Assembly: GCA_025531455.1 (NCBI GenBank)
Contig: JAMYHL010000038.1
Coordinates: 124,001 to 188,000 of the forward strand
Source of the DNA: Apiotrichum sp. Y4204
Lineage: Eukaryota > Basidiomycota > Tremellomycetes > Trichosporonales > Trichosporonaceae
Direction of reading: 5' to 3'
DNA length: 64,000 bases
In this document: one piece after another, positions 23,853 to 36,486 of the stretch
Position numbering within the stretch: position 1 is the first letter of the stretch
Layout: every line of letters begins with the position of its first letter
Made by a program: the position numbers and the translations under genes
The notes under the pieces: generated by a model
Database searches by the model: none
Seen by the model: only the letters and a program-made list of their open reading frames with translations
Told to the model about the DNA's origin: nothing

Positions 23853-26792
23853 ATGGCCCCTACACCGCCTCCGCTTGACCGCGGTCCACCGTTGAGCGCG
23901 ACCAGCTCGACCTTCGACCTGGATGACAGCCCGTGCCCGTCGCCGTCTACCAATAGGTCGCGCGTAACATCCGTAATCGGGCAGCGGGGCTCGCTCGGTG
24001 TCGCCTCGGGCTCGGCCCAGGTGACTCCCGCGTACCTCCCAAGACGTGTGTCACATGTCCGGCCTTCCTTCTCAACGATGCGTCGCGTCTCTCGCGTACC
24101 CACTCTTGACGATGAAGGCGACGGTCCAAAGCTCCCCACTCTTGTTCCCGGTATTCGCCCTGCCTATTCCACCCCTCTGCCTGTTCTTCCCATGCTGGTC
24201 CTTTGCATTGTGGGTGGCCAGGGCTGTTCTGTAAACTTACCCACCAGGCAATGTTGTCCGAGCTTCTCTCCGCGAACCTCTCCCAGCCCTTCATGCTCAG
24301 GATGGTGGAAGGTAGGCGCACGGCATGCAGGCGAGTTCTAACGCAAAGGCTTTTTCATTGCAGAGGGGCGCACTCCGGACCATGACATGGAGGCACAGGT
24401 TGGCTTGTGGACTGGTACGTGTCACCCCGACCGATCGCGTCTTCCGATCGACTCTGACATGTGACAGGCAATCTTGTTTCGGTTTTCTACATCACGCAGT
24501 TCTTCACGTCGCTCCTCTGGAGCAGCATCGCAGACCGACATGGCCGTCGTGCGGTTCTTGTGGCCAGCATGTGTGTGAGTAACTCGGGTGGGGTATTATT
24601 GGTCCAGAGTGCTCACATGTCCCAGGGAAGCGGACTAGGTATGAAACGGCGACGCCACCAGGCCACTAACGTGCAGCACTTCTTATGTTTGGAACGTCCA
24701 CTTCTGTAAATACTTACGAGAGAGCAAATCTGACCCCAGCTTCCAGAGGCAATTTGTGTTCGCCTGATCCAGGGCATTTTCGGTGGCGCCATCGGTGTGG
24801 TAAGTTGTTGTTGCATCGATTCCGCTGATATCCCAGTTCCGCGGATCTGTTCGTGACATCACCGATGAGACGAATGCGACTCGCGCATACGCCCTTCTTG
24901 GCTTCTGTTGGGGTCTTGGTGGTGTCGTCGGACCGGTATGTACACTCTGGGTACAGCAGCGACTGACTTGTAGATCATTGGCGGTGTGTTCGAAAGCCCC
25001 GCCTTCAACTACCCCAACACGTTCTTCGGGCGCATCGAGATATTCAAGCGCTTGCCATACTTCCTTCCAACCCTTCTGGGCGGAATAATCATGTTCGTTG
25101 GCGCTATATTGGCCTGCTTCCTCTCGTGGGATGGCGGTGTTCGCGGTGGATCTCGTATCCAGCTGGAGGTTGAGAAGGACGAGCCGCTTGTTCCCTCTCG
25201 TCTCGACACCGTCTCGCCTCCTCGTACAGAGCACCGTCCGAGCGCTGCCTCGGCAGTGCGTATCCACCCCAGCCGGCTTTTCTCCCCGAACAACGCAGAC
25301 GAATCGGAGGCCCCTATGGCTTCCTCGTTCAAGCTCCGTCGCGAGAGCCTCGCCAGTCTCGGAACTGCTTATGGGTGGGTTAGAGCCTGTGAAAACGCTA
25401 ACCGACAGCTATGGAGGTATCCGTTCGAAACACCCTACCCTCGCTGCTCGTCGCGCCATTGAGGCAGCCCGTCGCGCGTCAGCAGCAGAGCGCCGTCGCG
25501 CCGGTGATGAGGTGGAACAGGAAAATAACCGTAACGTCAGCTTTGCAACCAAGCTGCTTCTCGCAAACGAGGACAACACTTTCAACATCAACGACCTCTG
25601 GCTGTCCGCGGCTGTCGCACAAGACACTGCTGTGTTTGACGATGACGACGAGTACGACGAGGATGCTGAATATCTGGATTCCCGCATCGATTTGGACGAC
25701 GACGACGACAGAGAGTCTTTGGCTCCCACTGAGGCCGATGACACTATTGCAGGTGGACCCGGATCTCCTGGATCGCCCCGCCGTGGGGTTCCTCTGACGC
25801 GTACAATGTCTTCGGTCCGTTCCGGCGCTCGTCATCGTGTTGCCAGCAACGCGTCTGAGATTCACCGCCTCATCCGTCGGCAGTCCGCTGCTTCCCGCCG
25901 CCAGAGCGTCTCCTCCAATGTTGTTCCATCTATTTTCGCCAACACTGGTCTTCAGTCCACCGCGTACGATGTTGATGACACACCGAGCACTCCTGCCGAC
26001 CCCTTCTCGCCCCCTGGTACTATTCGCCGTGCGAACGCTCCCGCTCCCCTTACTGCGATCCAAGAGGGCAACGTCGCTGGAGCGTCGCCTCGTAGCGACA
26101 CAGGCACCATGGTAGAGAAGCCTCCTACCAGCCGCTGGAAGCTGCTTCCTCTGCTCCTCATCTGCCAGTACGGCCTTCTCTCTTGCCACGACTCCACTCA
26201 TGGTCAGATTTTCCTGTCGTTTGTGGTTACGCCCTACAAGTCGGGTGGTGTTGGTATAACTCCCGCGCATTACTCAGTCCTTGTCGCAATCATGTGCGTC
26301 GGACAACTTGTCTATCAGTTCTACCTTTTCCCCCGTCTGGGCCCCCCTCTTGGTCGCTTCAACCACCTGCAGATGTTCCGTCTCGGCACAGCCCTTTTTG
26401 TACCCGGCTACCTTCTCGTTCCTCTCATCCACCTCTTCGCGTCGCCAAACAAGAGTGGTGGATTCCTCGTCATGCTGGTCATGTCACTCATCTCCGCCAT
26501 CCGTTACTGCGGTGGTACCTTTGCATACACCTCCGTTATGATCCTCATCGTGAGTCACAAAGCGACTGAATCGTACTGACAGCAGAATGCCATGACCCCT
26601 CCGCACCTCATCGGACTTGCAAACGGTCTCGCTCAGTCTATCGTGTCGTGCGCCCGTTTCTTCGGTCCCGCCCTCGGCGGTGCCATCTGGAGTGCCAGCA
26701 TCAACGGTAACCCTGCTGGATACCCCAAGGGTTTCTTCACTGTGGCGATATTCGCTGCTGTGCAGGTTCTTGGCACGCTCTTCATCCGCTAG
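23853..26792 (+). CDS. Major facilitator superfamily transporter, ZIFL-like
   Basis: This is a plasma- or vacuolar-membrane transporter of the tetracycline-efflux/zinc-induced-facilitator type. About eleven exons are joined by introns mostly 34-55 nt; exons include 23853-24209, 24248-24311, 24364-24414 and 24468-24574. The last, after an intron at about 26550-26585, ends at 26792. Cues are LPMLVL and LSELLSANLSQPF (TM1), the motif-A loop WSSIADRHGRRAVL between TM2 and TM3, RLIQGIFGGAIGVFRG (TM4), RAYALLGFCWGLGGVVGPIIGG (TM5) and SPAFNYP in the following loop. Six more helices follow in the last third, with GLANGLAQSIVSCARFFGPA near the end. A very long central cytoplasmic loop of roughly 300 residues separates the halves. 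It is rich in Ser/Arg and acidic runs and is probably a phosphorylated regulatory region. The substrate cannot be read from sequence. Confidence 0.88.
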
Positions 26793-27505
26793 AGCACGGC
26801 ATCATGTCATCGGCGCTCTAATTCTCGCATTCACTCCAGACCTGCCATTCCTCTCGGATATCTCTTCAACTACCATTACCCACTCCCCTGCACTCGCATA
26901 TACCCGCATCCATCCCTCTAGCTGTACTTGACCCACGATTTCCATAGTCTTTCATGCGTGTCTGTCATTCATCACCATCACCCTCATCCCCTCATCCCAT
27001 CGGCCCCATCTCCACAGCAGTCGTAGCATTCTCATGACCCGATGCTACTTGACCTAAGCCTCTTGTGCACCTGTTGCGATGTCTCATTTCGGCGAAGGTT
27101 GGAAGGCCCCCAAGATATAAGCAGCCCGAGTCGACAACAGGGTATTTCCGCTTTACACGTGTCAATTGTCGCAAGCGTTCCCTCTTCGCCCACTGCCACC
27201 ATGCCACTGTGTGTATCCCGTGTGGTGGTCCCTGAGGAGAGAGAGTGACCGTGACGTACCAGCGCGGTATCAGCCCCTCCGACTACAGCCTGGCAGCAGT
27301 CTCCCCCATTCTGGGCAGTCTTGCCTGTCCGTCTGATGAGCACCACAGCCACACGCTCTGTCCCTGTGCGCTGCTGCTCGTCGTCACCACCCATCCACAC
27401 ACCATCCCACCACCACGACCGCAGTGACCACCAGCCAACAACACTCGACATCCATCCATCACATTCACTCACCACCCCACTTCTACAACATCACCATCTG
27501 GGACC
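26793..27505. promoter_or_regulatory. Intergenic region upstream of V-ATPase B gene
   Basis: This is 713 bp holding the 3' flank of the transporter gene and the promoter of VMA2. The last 200 bp are CA/CT-rich. I see no gene. Confidence 0.35.
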
Positions 27506-29617
<2,112 letters not shown>

Positions 29618-30172
29618 TCCCCTAGACGTGTGCTAGTAGTGAGCTAGTCGCAGTGTGACCGAGAATGTAATACCCTAGCCGTGGCGTGTGCGGAGAGGTG
29701 AGGATCGTGTATGATTGACTGCAGCGGTGTGATAAGACGTCAAGGATCCGCTTCAAGATCCTGGACACGAAGATTCCGGCTTTGAGGGGCCAGCTCTTCA
29801 CTCTCCATCATCACCACGACGTCTCCAATACTGCGCTGACTGAAACAAACATCCATGACTGCACGACTGACAACACCACTGATGGCAGCATCACGATTCC
29901 CATTGTTGGCAGACACACATCCCAAATCTCTCGCACCCAGCACACACTTCATGACCCACAACGCAATACATTGTCCCCATGATGGCGAGGACGGCGACGT
30001 GGGACGACGAGGTCAGGAGTATATATCGCGATGCCTTGTTCCCACCATCCCCCTCCATCTCTCTCCATCTCCCCATCCTCACTGTCTTCACCGTCCTCAC
30101 CATCCTCACTATTCTCACCCTCCTCACCATTTCCTGCCATCTTAGCCGTTGATCCTTCAAACCCAGGCTGCA
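29618..30172. other. Intergenic region upstream of the cysteine-motif cluster
   Basis: This is 555 bp. The segment 30050-30140 is an imperfect repeat of TCACC/CCATCCTCACTGTCTTCACC-like units, likely leader DNA of the next gene. I see no other gene. Confidence 0.35.
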
Positions 30173-31130
30173 ATGTCCGCAATCATCGGCATGGCGCACT
30201 ACGCCTTTGCCCCGACGCGCCCGCGGCCCATGCGTCCGGTGCCGCGCACGCCCTCACCGGTACCGCGCGCGTCGTCCGACTCGATCGTGTCGGTGGAGCC
30301 GGCGCGCACGCCGGCGGGGTGTGCGGGGAGTAGGGATGGGAGAAGGAGTCTTGATGGTGGGCACACTGAAAAACGAGAGTGAACTTTCTGTCTCGAACCG
30401 ATAGTATCGGGCGAAAGAGGGACTACGATTCTCGTCCCCGTTCACACTCACTCTTGTCTCGTTCCACTCTCTCTCTTCTGACCATCTGACACCAGGCACC
30501 TGCGTCTATCTCCGCGACGGGACGGGCTATCCGATGTGTCTGTACTGCCGCGTCCTGCGCCGACGCGACTTTGTGTACGTAAACAAGTAAAACTGGACTG
30601 ACAGCAGGACTGAGGCTGAGGCGGAAGCGAAAGCGACAGCAGAGGCCAGGGCGGCGGCCGCGGCCGAGGCGGAAGCGCTGGCTGCGATGACCGCGCCACG
30701 GGACGAGTACGAGTCTGAAGAGGACGACGAGGAAACTCAGCTGCCGCAGCTGCTGCCGCGCTCCCGCCTTCACGGCGTGGTCAAAGCCTTGCTCCGCCTC
30801 GCGCGCCCCGAGGCCACGATCTACGAGGAGCCCGAGGCGCTCGGCGAACGGCTGCGTGAGGTGTACCGTCCGCGGCGCTCGAGCTCGGTGGGGACCAGGA
30901 GCCTGAGCACGATGAGTTCGATGAGCTCGATGGCCTCGAGCAGCCACATGAGCTCGACGACTTCCATCTTGGCCAGCAGCCGGAGAACCAGCACAATGAG
31001 CCTCGACACAGACACACCGTCGCCAAGCCGGACACGTCGGGTCAGCTTCCAGGAGCCGCTTCAGCGGGGTCGGCGATGGCGGCGGACGGCGTCAGAGGGT
31101 GAGACGCGGAACAATGAGTGCAATGAGTGA
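30173..31130 (+). CDS. Small cysteine-motif protein A
   Basis: Three exons (30173-30329, 30496-30574, 30608-31130) give 252 residues, with introns of 166 and 33 nt. I do not recognise the family from databases I know, but it is related to four neighbours. The N-terminus has a HYAF motif like protein B (NYAF). After a phase-1 intron comes the core STCVYLRDGTGYPMCLYC, giving C-x11-C-x2-C. A long Glu/Ala helix-prone stretch follows, then a Ser-rich tail with basic ends. The three visible core cysteines could bind zinc with a fourth ligand elsewhere; function is unknown. The whole exon structure keeps one frame to the stop at 31128-31130. Confidence 0.6.
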
Positions 31131-31330
31131 GGGGGAAGAGGGGGATGCGGGATGGTATCAGTATGACTCATTTGACACAAAAGATGCATCAATATACACA
31201 GGACCCGTGTGATTCGTGCCGCTGAGAGCGTGTACTGATCTCAAGCATCTTTCCCATGACGACAAGGATATAAGTCACAGCTAGCGCCCGCTCACTTTGC
31301 CACCCACCCCCATCCCACTCTACTCCCCAA

Positions 31331-31530
31331 ATGGACGAAATCCAGCTCTGTGTGGGAAACTACGCCTTTGAGCGCAACCGCGGCCGTGCGTCCACCGAGA
31401 GCATACAGTACTGACGACAGAGCCGTGCAAGCCGTACCGCGCGTCTGACGGGGCGAGGTGCGCGTTCTGTGGGCGCGGTGTTCCCCCCGCGAATATACAT
31501 TGGGCGATCTGGACGAGCGCGCCCGTCTAA
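31331..31530 (+). CDS. Small cysteine-motif protein B (54 aa)
   Basis: Two exons (31331-31385, 31421-31530) with a 35-nt intron (GTGCGT...CTGACGACAG) encode 54 residues, too short for most gene finders. The protein starts MDEIQLCVGNYAFERNRG. After the intron comes QPCKPYRASDGARCAFCGRG. The cysteines are spaced C-x13-C-x10-C-x2-C, and the intron is phase 1, two residues before the second cysteine, as in proteins A, D and E. The pattern suggests a tiny zinc-binding module with almost nothing else attached. Support comes from the frame-keeping splice and the family match; expression is unknown. Confidence 0.55.
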
Positions 31531-31790
31531 GCTGCTTGAGAGCGTGTAGAATGTAGAACGAACTGTGGTGTTGTGTATGTACTGTACAGTGCAATGGCGA
31601 ACAATGGGTTTCTGGCGGGTGTCTTGGAGTGTTGTGGCGTGGTCCGGAGCGAGTGTGGCGCGTCCTGTACAAACGATACTCAACCTTTACCACATACATA
31701 CAAACGGCTCGCCATGTACAGTGATTATGAAGCTCCAGAACTATCTACAGCATGCGAACAACCACCCCCGACTCTCAATCTCCTCGCACC

Positions 31791-32503
31791 CTACACGCCG
31801 TGCTTCAGCCAGATCTTGAACCGCGTCCATCGGCTCATTCCCTTCCCCGACTCTGTGGCTGTACACGCCGCGCAGATTCCGCACGGCGCTAACGTATGCG
31901 CCGCCGGGCGCACCCCGCCGCCAGTCACTGTCGTCAGAACGTTCTTTGTCGCCACTTACCGCACTGGCAGTAGAACTGGGTATTCCCGCCGAAGCGGGGA
32001 CAATTCCGGTCGTGGCGCTCATACGTCTTCCACTTGGCCTCGGCGTCCGCCCGGTCTGGGGGTTTCGGCGACGCCTCGGTCGGCGGGAGGCGGGGAAAGT
32101 CGTCCCAGTGCACGGTACGGTCAGCCGCCTTCTGCGTCTCGGAAGGAGGTACAGCGGGCTCAAGGGAGGGAAGGGGGCGGTGGGCGAGCTGTGAGAGGTA
32201 TGGGTACTCTGGATCGGGAAGGCGGATGGGGAGGCCTGCGCGGGTGGGGCAGCGGCCGCACGTACACAGTGCCGGGTCCGCGTGACACGGCTTCATTGTA
32301 GGTACGCGAGCTGAGTGACTCCACGGGGCGCCGTTGGTGTAGTGCTTTGCCATGTGTTCGTCTGAGAAGCCGCCAAGCGCGGCGGAGAGCGTACGCGAGG
32401 GGGTCGGGCTGTTGAGGCCGGCTAGCGCGAGGCCCTGCTGCCGTTCCGAGAGGGGCGGAGTGTGCTCGCTGAACCCCGAGGCGTTGTACCCATGGCCTGC
32501 CAT
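31791..32503 (-). CDS. Cysteine-rich protein C (226 aa)
   Basis: Two exons (31960-32503, 31791-31927) with a 32-nt intron (GTAAGT donor, TTCTGACGACAG end) give 226 residues. Three Cys clusters are visible: CHADPALCTCGRC near residues 73-85, NCPRFGGNTQFYCQC just before the intron, and PCGICAACTATESGKG near the C-terminus. The second has C-x10-C as in proteins B, D and E, with the same FYC/MYC context. The third Cys spacing is x1 instead of x2, and there is no intron at the shared site. It therefore looks like a diverged or independent relative. The rest is Pro-rich and probably disordered. Function is unknown; zinc binding is plausible. Confidence 0.55.
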
Positions 32504-33243
32504 GGAGTGGGAGCTTAGAAGATGAGGAGGTAGTGGAGGACGTGGAGCTGGGGGGACAAGGGATCAGGCGTGAGATGATGTTTGTTTGCGCGGATGGGCG
32601 CGGTCGCCATTGCCGATCAACGCGTCATTTGCCACCAGCGAGAACACGAGTGGCACGCGCACAGATGTTCTGGGCGACCAAGACACCAGAAATGTTGAAC
32701 TTTTGGTACGACATGGATCCATGCGGGTCGGTTCTGGACTTCTCCCAAGTTCCGGATGTCGTGGAGACATGGCGGCCGCGAACCTGGTATTGCAGTGAGT
32801 GACCCTCCTGCCAGCCCTGCCCGCCACTTTTGGCGCCACATTCGTCGCGTCAAATCTATGCCTGGTGGCACAACGTCGTATGTACATAGAGCATTGTGGT
32901 TCCAAGTCCACGCTACACACGACACACGCGCACGCGCTCACACTACATAATTACGTCCTGTTTCGTCTGGATATCTGCATATACCTCATCTCAGCACATT
33001 GAAGCGTCGGCACCAAAGTTTTGCACCATACGGCCAGGGACTCTGGGTCAGTCCGTGCGGAAGCCACATCCGGGTGTGGGGGGGAAAGATTCTGCGTTTG
33101 GGTGGGGGAGTGAAAGGGAAAGCCTCCTTAGGCGGGCCGGAGAGAGTTTGTAGGAATGCATTATGGCACAGTATGTCTTGGATGGTAGAGTACAGCCGCC
33201 CGCCAGCGGGCGGTCTTTGTCGTCGCCTGCTTGCCTGCTCGCT
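32504..33243. other. Intergenic region within the cysteine-motif cluster
   Basis: This is 740 bp between proteins C and D, both on the minus strand. Open frames on either strand do not splice into anything convincing. A phase-1-like donor at 32794 (TGCA then GTGAGT) was examined, but no second exon with the motif follows. Confidence 0.35.
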
Positions 33244-33452
33244 CTAACCGTCTAGCCCCTTGGCGCCGTCGTAGATGAGCCGACGGCAATACGCGCAGTA
33301 CATCTTGTCGCCCATGATACGGGGCGCGCAGTAGTCTAGCCAGTTAGTACCACAACAAGAAACTGGGCGGGTGTCCATGACTCACTGCCAATGTTATTTG
33401 CGTGCGCATCCCCGAGACACCAGATGTCTGTGCCTTTTGCGCAGTTGGACAT
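33244..33452 (-). CDS. Small cysteine-motif protein D (52 aa)
   Basis: Two exons (33386-33452, 33244-33335) joined by a 50-nt intron with a GTACTAACTGGCTAG end encode 52 residues. The first exon reads MSNCAKGTDIWCLGDAHANN and ends IG. The second begins in NYCAPRIMGDKMYCAYCRRL. The spacing is C-x12-C-x10-C-x2-C, with the intron in phase 1 exactly two residues before the second cysteine. It is clearly homologous to proteins B and E by this structure. A second upstream Cys (residue 4) is extra. Role unknown; a minimal zinc-binding protein is the likeliest reading. Confidence 0.55.
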
Positions 33453-34555
33453 TGTGGGTTGACGCGGAAGTGTGGAAGACGCTGCTGATCGGCGTTGGGA
33501 GAAACGCGGTTTTCTGGCGCTCGGTAGACGGTAATCAAGCCTTGCTGATGTTGAAGCTGCAGCACAGAATGGATGAGAGAATATCGTAAAAAAAAAAAGG
33601 AAGACTGGCCAGCTGGGACCGTAAATACTGGCGGCTGCTGAACGAGAGTGCGCCCCCATCAGTGCTGCCTCGAGAGAGCCTCAGGCCTCTGGACCAATAC
33701 GAGAGACCGCCTGACATACACCAGTAGCAAACGGTCCATCTAGAACAGAACGCGTTGAACACACAACTTTCGAATTGTCAGACGCTCGCACCATCGATCG
33801 CGGATGACCAGACATGATGATACGACGCGACTTGTGTGTGTAGTCATCGAAACGCGTCGCAGTCCGATCATGTCGGACCTTGACGTGTTCGATCTGGTAG
33901 AGGTCCACTGATCCTGTGGTGCCGCTGGTCACAACCCAAGCGCGACAGGTCCTGAAAGCGTGCTGTATTGAGCGGCGAGACTGGGTTGTCACGACCATTT
34001 AACCTGACAGTTCCGGACTCTTGGTTGTGACTCAGGCCGTGGATGTATTCTGGTACGAGCTTCCCCTGGCTGACCAGAGTGACGCAGACCCAAACGTGAC
34101 CGTACAGAGCTGTGGGGATGAGCGTTGGGTTAATCTTGCTGAGATCCAACCGTCACCACGATCGCCACTCTCACGCCACGACCCCACATGCTGCACTCGT
34201 TCGACAAAGTGCTGTGACATTTGTGGTCGTGCCACACACCCTGACGGCGCCACACTGGCCCCACGCCAGCCATCCGGAACTTGGGACAGTGGGGTACCAG
34301 GGATGTGTTCCAATGCCCGTTATGAATACATGTCATACAAAAACAGATGTGCTATTGATGGCCAGAGTGCGCTCTATGAACCCTGGTGATGCGTGTGTGT
34401 GGTGTGGTGTGTGTGTTGGGTGCTGAGCTGGCGATGGAGTGTGGAGAGTTCGTGACAATATGCAGGTGTCGTGTCGTGTTGGTACAATGAGGGTGAAATG
34501 GAAAGATCGGCGACATGTGTGGCAGAGATTGTTGAAGGGATGCCTTGCGCGGTCT
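33453..34555. other. Intergenic region between proteins D and E
   Basis: This is 1.1 kb with only short open frames on both strands and no recognisable gene. It includes a short A run near 33588-33598. It must hold the promoter of protein D at its left end. Confidence 0.35.
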
Positions 34556-35161
34556 CTACTTCAAGTCGCGACCGCAGTAGAAGCAACGCAGCTCGGATCC
34601 AAAGTACTCCATGGCACAGAGGTCTAAGCGAGTGAGTCCTGAACGGAGGTGTGACGGCAGACGGCTCTTCTATCTCAAGCGGTGATACTCACTGCCGTTA
34701 TTCTTCATGTCGCCCTTCCGCCCATCACAGAGTCCGATCGTGCTGGGTGGACCGGTGATAGTAGTATGCGGCGGTGGGGGAAAGATCTCGCCTTGAACGG
34801 CGTCCTCGTCGATGGTCGGAACCCCTGCTGGGTTGGGGCCGTCATCCTCGCGGTAGAAGTACGACTCGAACGAGCCATGGCGTTCGGTCCGGCCGGCGAA
34901 ATACGGCTGTGGAGGTGTTTCCAACGCCTTGGAGCTGATATGACACCAGCCCAGACCACCGGAGATGGAATGGGAGCGACCGGGGGTCGGCGACAGCGGC
35001 GTGGCCGGCAGCGAGGAGAAGGGAGACAAATGGGAGGAGGCCGTCGAGCTCGGGGATGGCGGGGCGGTGGACGCGGACATGATGAAGTCCGTACAACAGA
35101 ATGTGGGTGGTGTTTGCTTGCTCTTCGCTGGTGGCAAGGGCGTCGGGATTTCTGCTGCCAT
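34556..35161 (-). CDS. Small cysteine-motif protein E (178 aa)
   Basis: Two exons (34693-35161, 34556-34623) with a 69-nt intron give 178 residues. The N-terminal 130 residues are Ser/Pro/Thr-rich and look disordered. The C-terminal end is the motif: GLCDGRKGDMKNNG, then after the phase-1 intron NLCAMEYFGSELRCFYCGRDLK and stop. The spacing is C-x13-C-x10-C-x2-C, the same as protein B. The intron donor context GGCA/GTGAGT is identical to that of protein D. An alternative start is the internal Met about 27 residues in. The domain thus sits at the C-terminus of a disordered tail here but is nearly the whole protein in B and D. Confidence 0.55.
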
Positions 35162-36486
35162 TCGACACAGCTTTATGTAGTGATGGTGGGTTGTCTTTGT
35201 CTCTTCTGCCGGGGTCTTGGATTCTTTAAAGTCGAACAGAGCTGGAGGAAATATTCGCAATGTTCAAGTGGAGAGGAATGGATCTGGGCTCTTGTGGAAC
35301 ACTGGCGTGCGACGGGGATATGTAGAGTTTATGGGCTGTTGCCAGAGGACCGGAGGCTCTTAAAATCACCTTCCGAATACACCATTGCACGCGTATGCTG
35401 TATGCAGTGCGAGTGCGCTATGCGCAGCCTGGAATGCAGTGCTCGTGTGCGGCCACCGCATGACATGCAGACATGTCATGTCCAGGTGCAGGAGAACCTG
35501 CAGGACAAACATTCCACTCCGGCCCAGTGGCCAGTCGACATCCCCAAACGCCACCCTGTCTCACACCCTGTCGGACCGCCCCGGTTCGTCAGCTGCCCAG
35601 CGGCGCCAGCCAGCGGCAACCCCGCGGCAAGATGTCTGTAATGCACCGAGCAGCTGGCGTGCTTGCAGCATGCCGCGTGAGCTCCCACCCCACTCTGCTG
35701 GAGGGGCTTGTCGGGCATCAACACCATGACATCGACGTGGGTGGCGTTCAAATCCTAAATTACCCCGAGAGTTGTCCCCGACATAATCAGGGACTGTACA
35801 TTCTGAGGATTCTGGGAAGCGGCCGCAGTGCAGACCAGAAGTGCATCTGCGTCGTTCTCTCTCCTTTGGCAGTTTGCTTACTCGCTGACCGAAGTTCGGT
35901 AAATGCACTGTCCGACAAGGCCCGAGACGGGTGGGGCGAGGCTGTACAAACATCGAGAACGGCAGGTATGAGGTCGAGCTGTGGAGCTCCCTCCTGTGTT
36001 TGCGCGATGACAAAGAACTTAGCTGTGGTGCTCCAAATACACTGCACAGAAACAACGTAACAACTGGAGATTGGAATCACAGCCGCGGCTCTCCCGATAA
36101 CGAGCAGGCAGGCAAGCTACCTCCAGCTAGCTGCCCACATGGGCAGACTAACAACTAGGCCCAAAGTGTCGGAATCTCAGGGCGTGCTGGCCGCGGACGC
36201 GCTCCCGGTTGGAGCGTCCGCGTCCCATGTTTCTGCATTTGTGCATTCGTGTCGGCCTTCTCGGTCATCCATTCATCAAATCGTGACATTGTTCGGACCC
36301 CGGACCGGTCGCGCCTGTCGCGCTGTCGCGCCCGGTCGTGACTGTCACGTTGCTAAATACAAATCGCCCCAACCCACTGCAACTGCAGGGAACGCACAAG
36401 CGTTTGGCCTGCTCGCACCTGCGACCTGCGCAAGCGCGCAGGTGGCGTCCGGCGGTGGTGGCGTGTGCTGAACCAGCACCTGGCGC
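35162..36486. other. Gene-poor region
   Basis: No gene is seen. Open frames on both strands are 60-200 codons but lack consistent codon use, motifs or spliceable extensions. The left end should contain the promoter of protein E. Confidence 0.35.

Noticed and set aside
32713..32950. Possible extra cysteine-motif exon on the plus strand (phase-1-like TGCA/GTGAGT donor at 32794)
   Set aside because: The only following acceptors give a 20-nt intron or frames without the C-x10-C-x2-C pattern.
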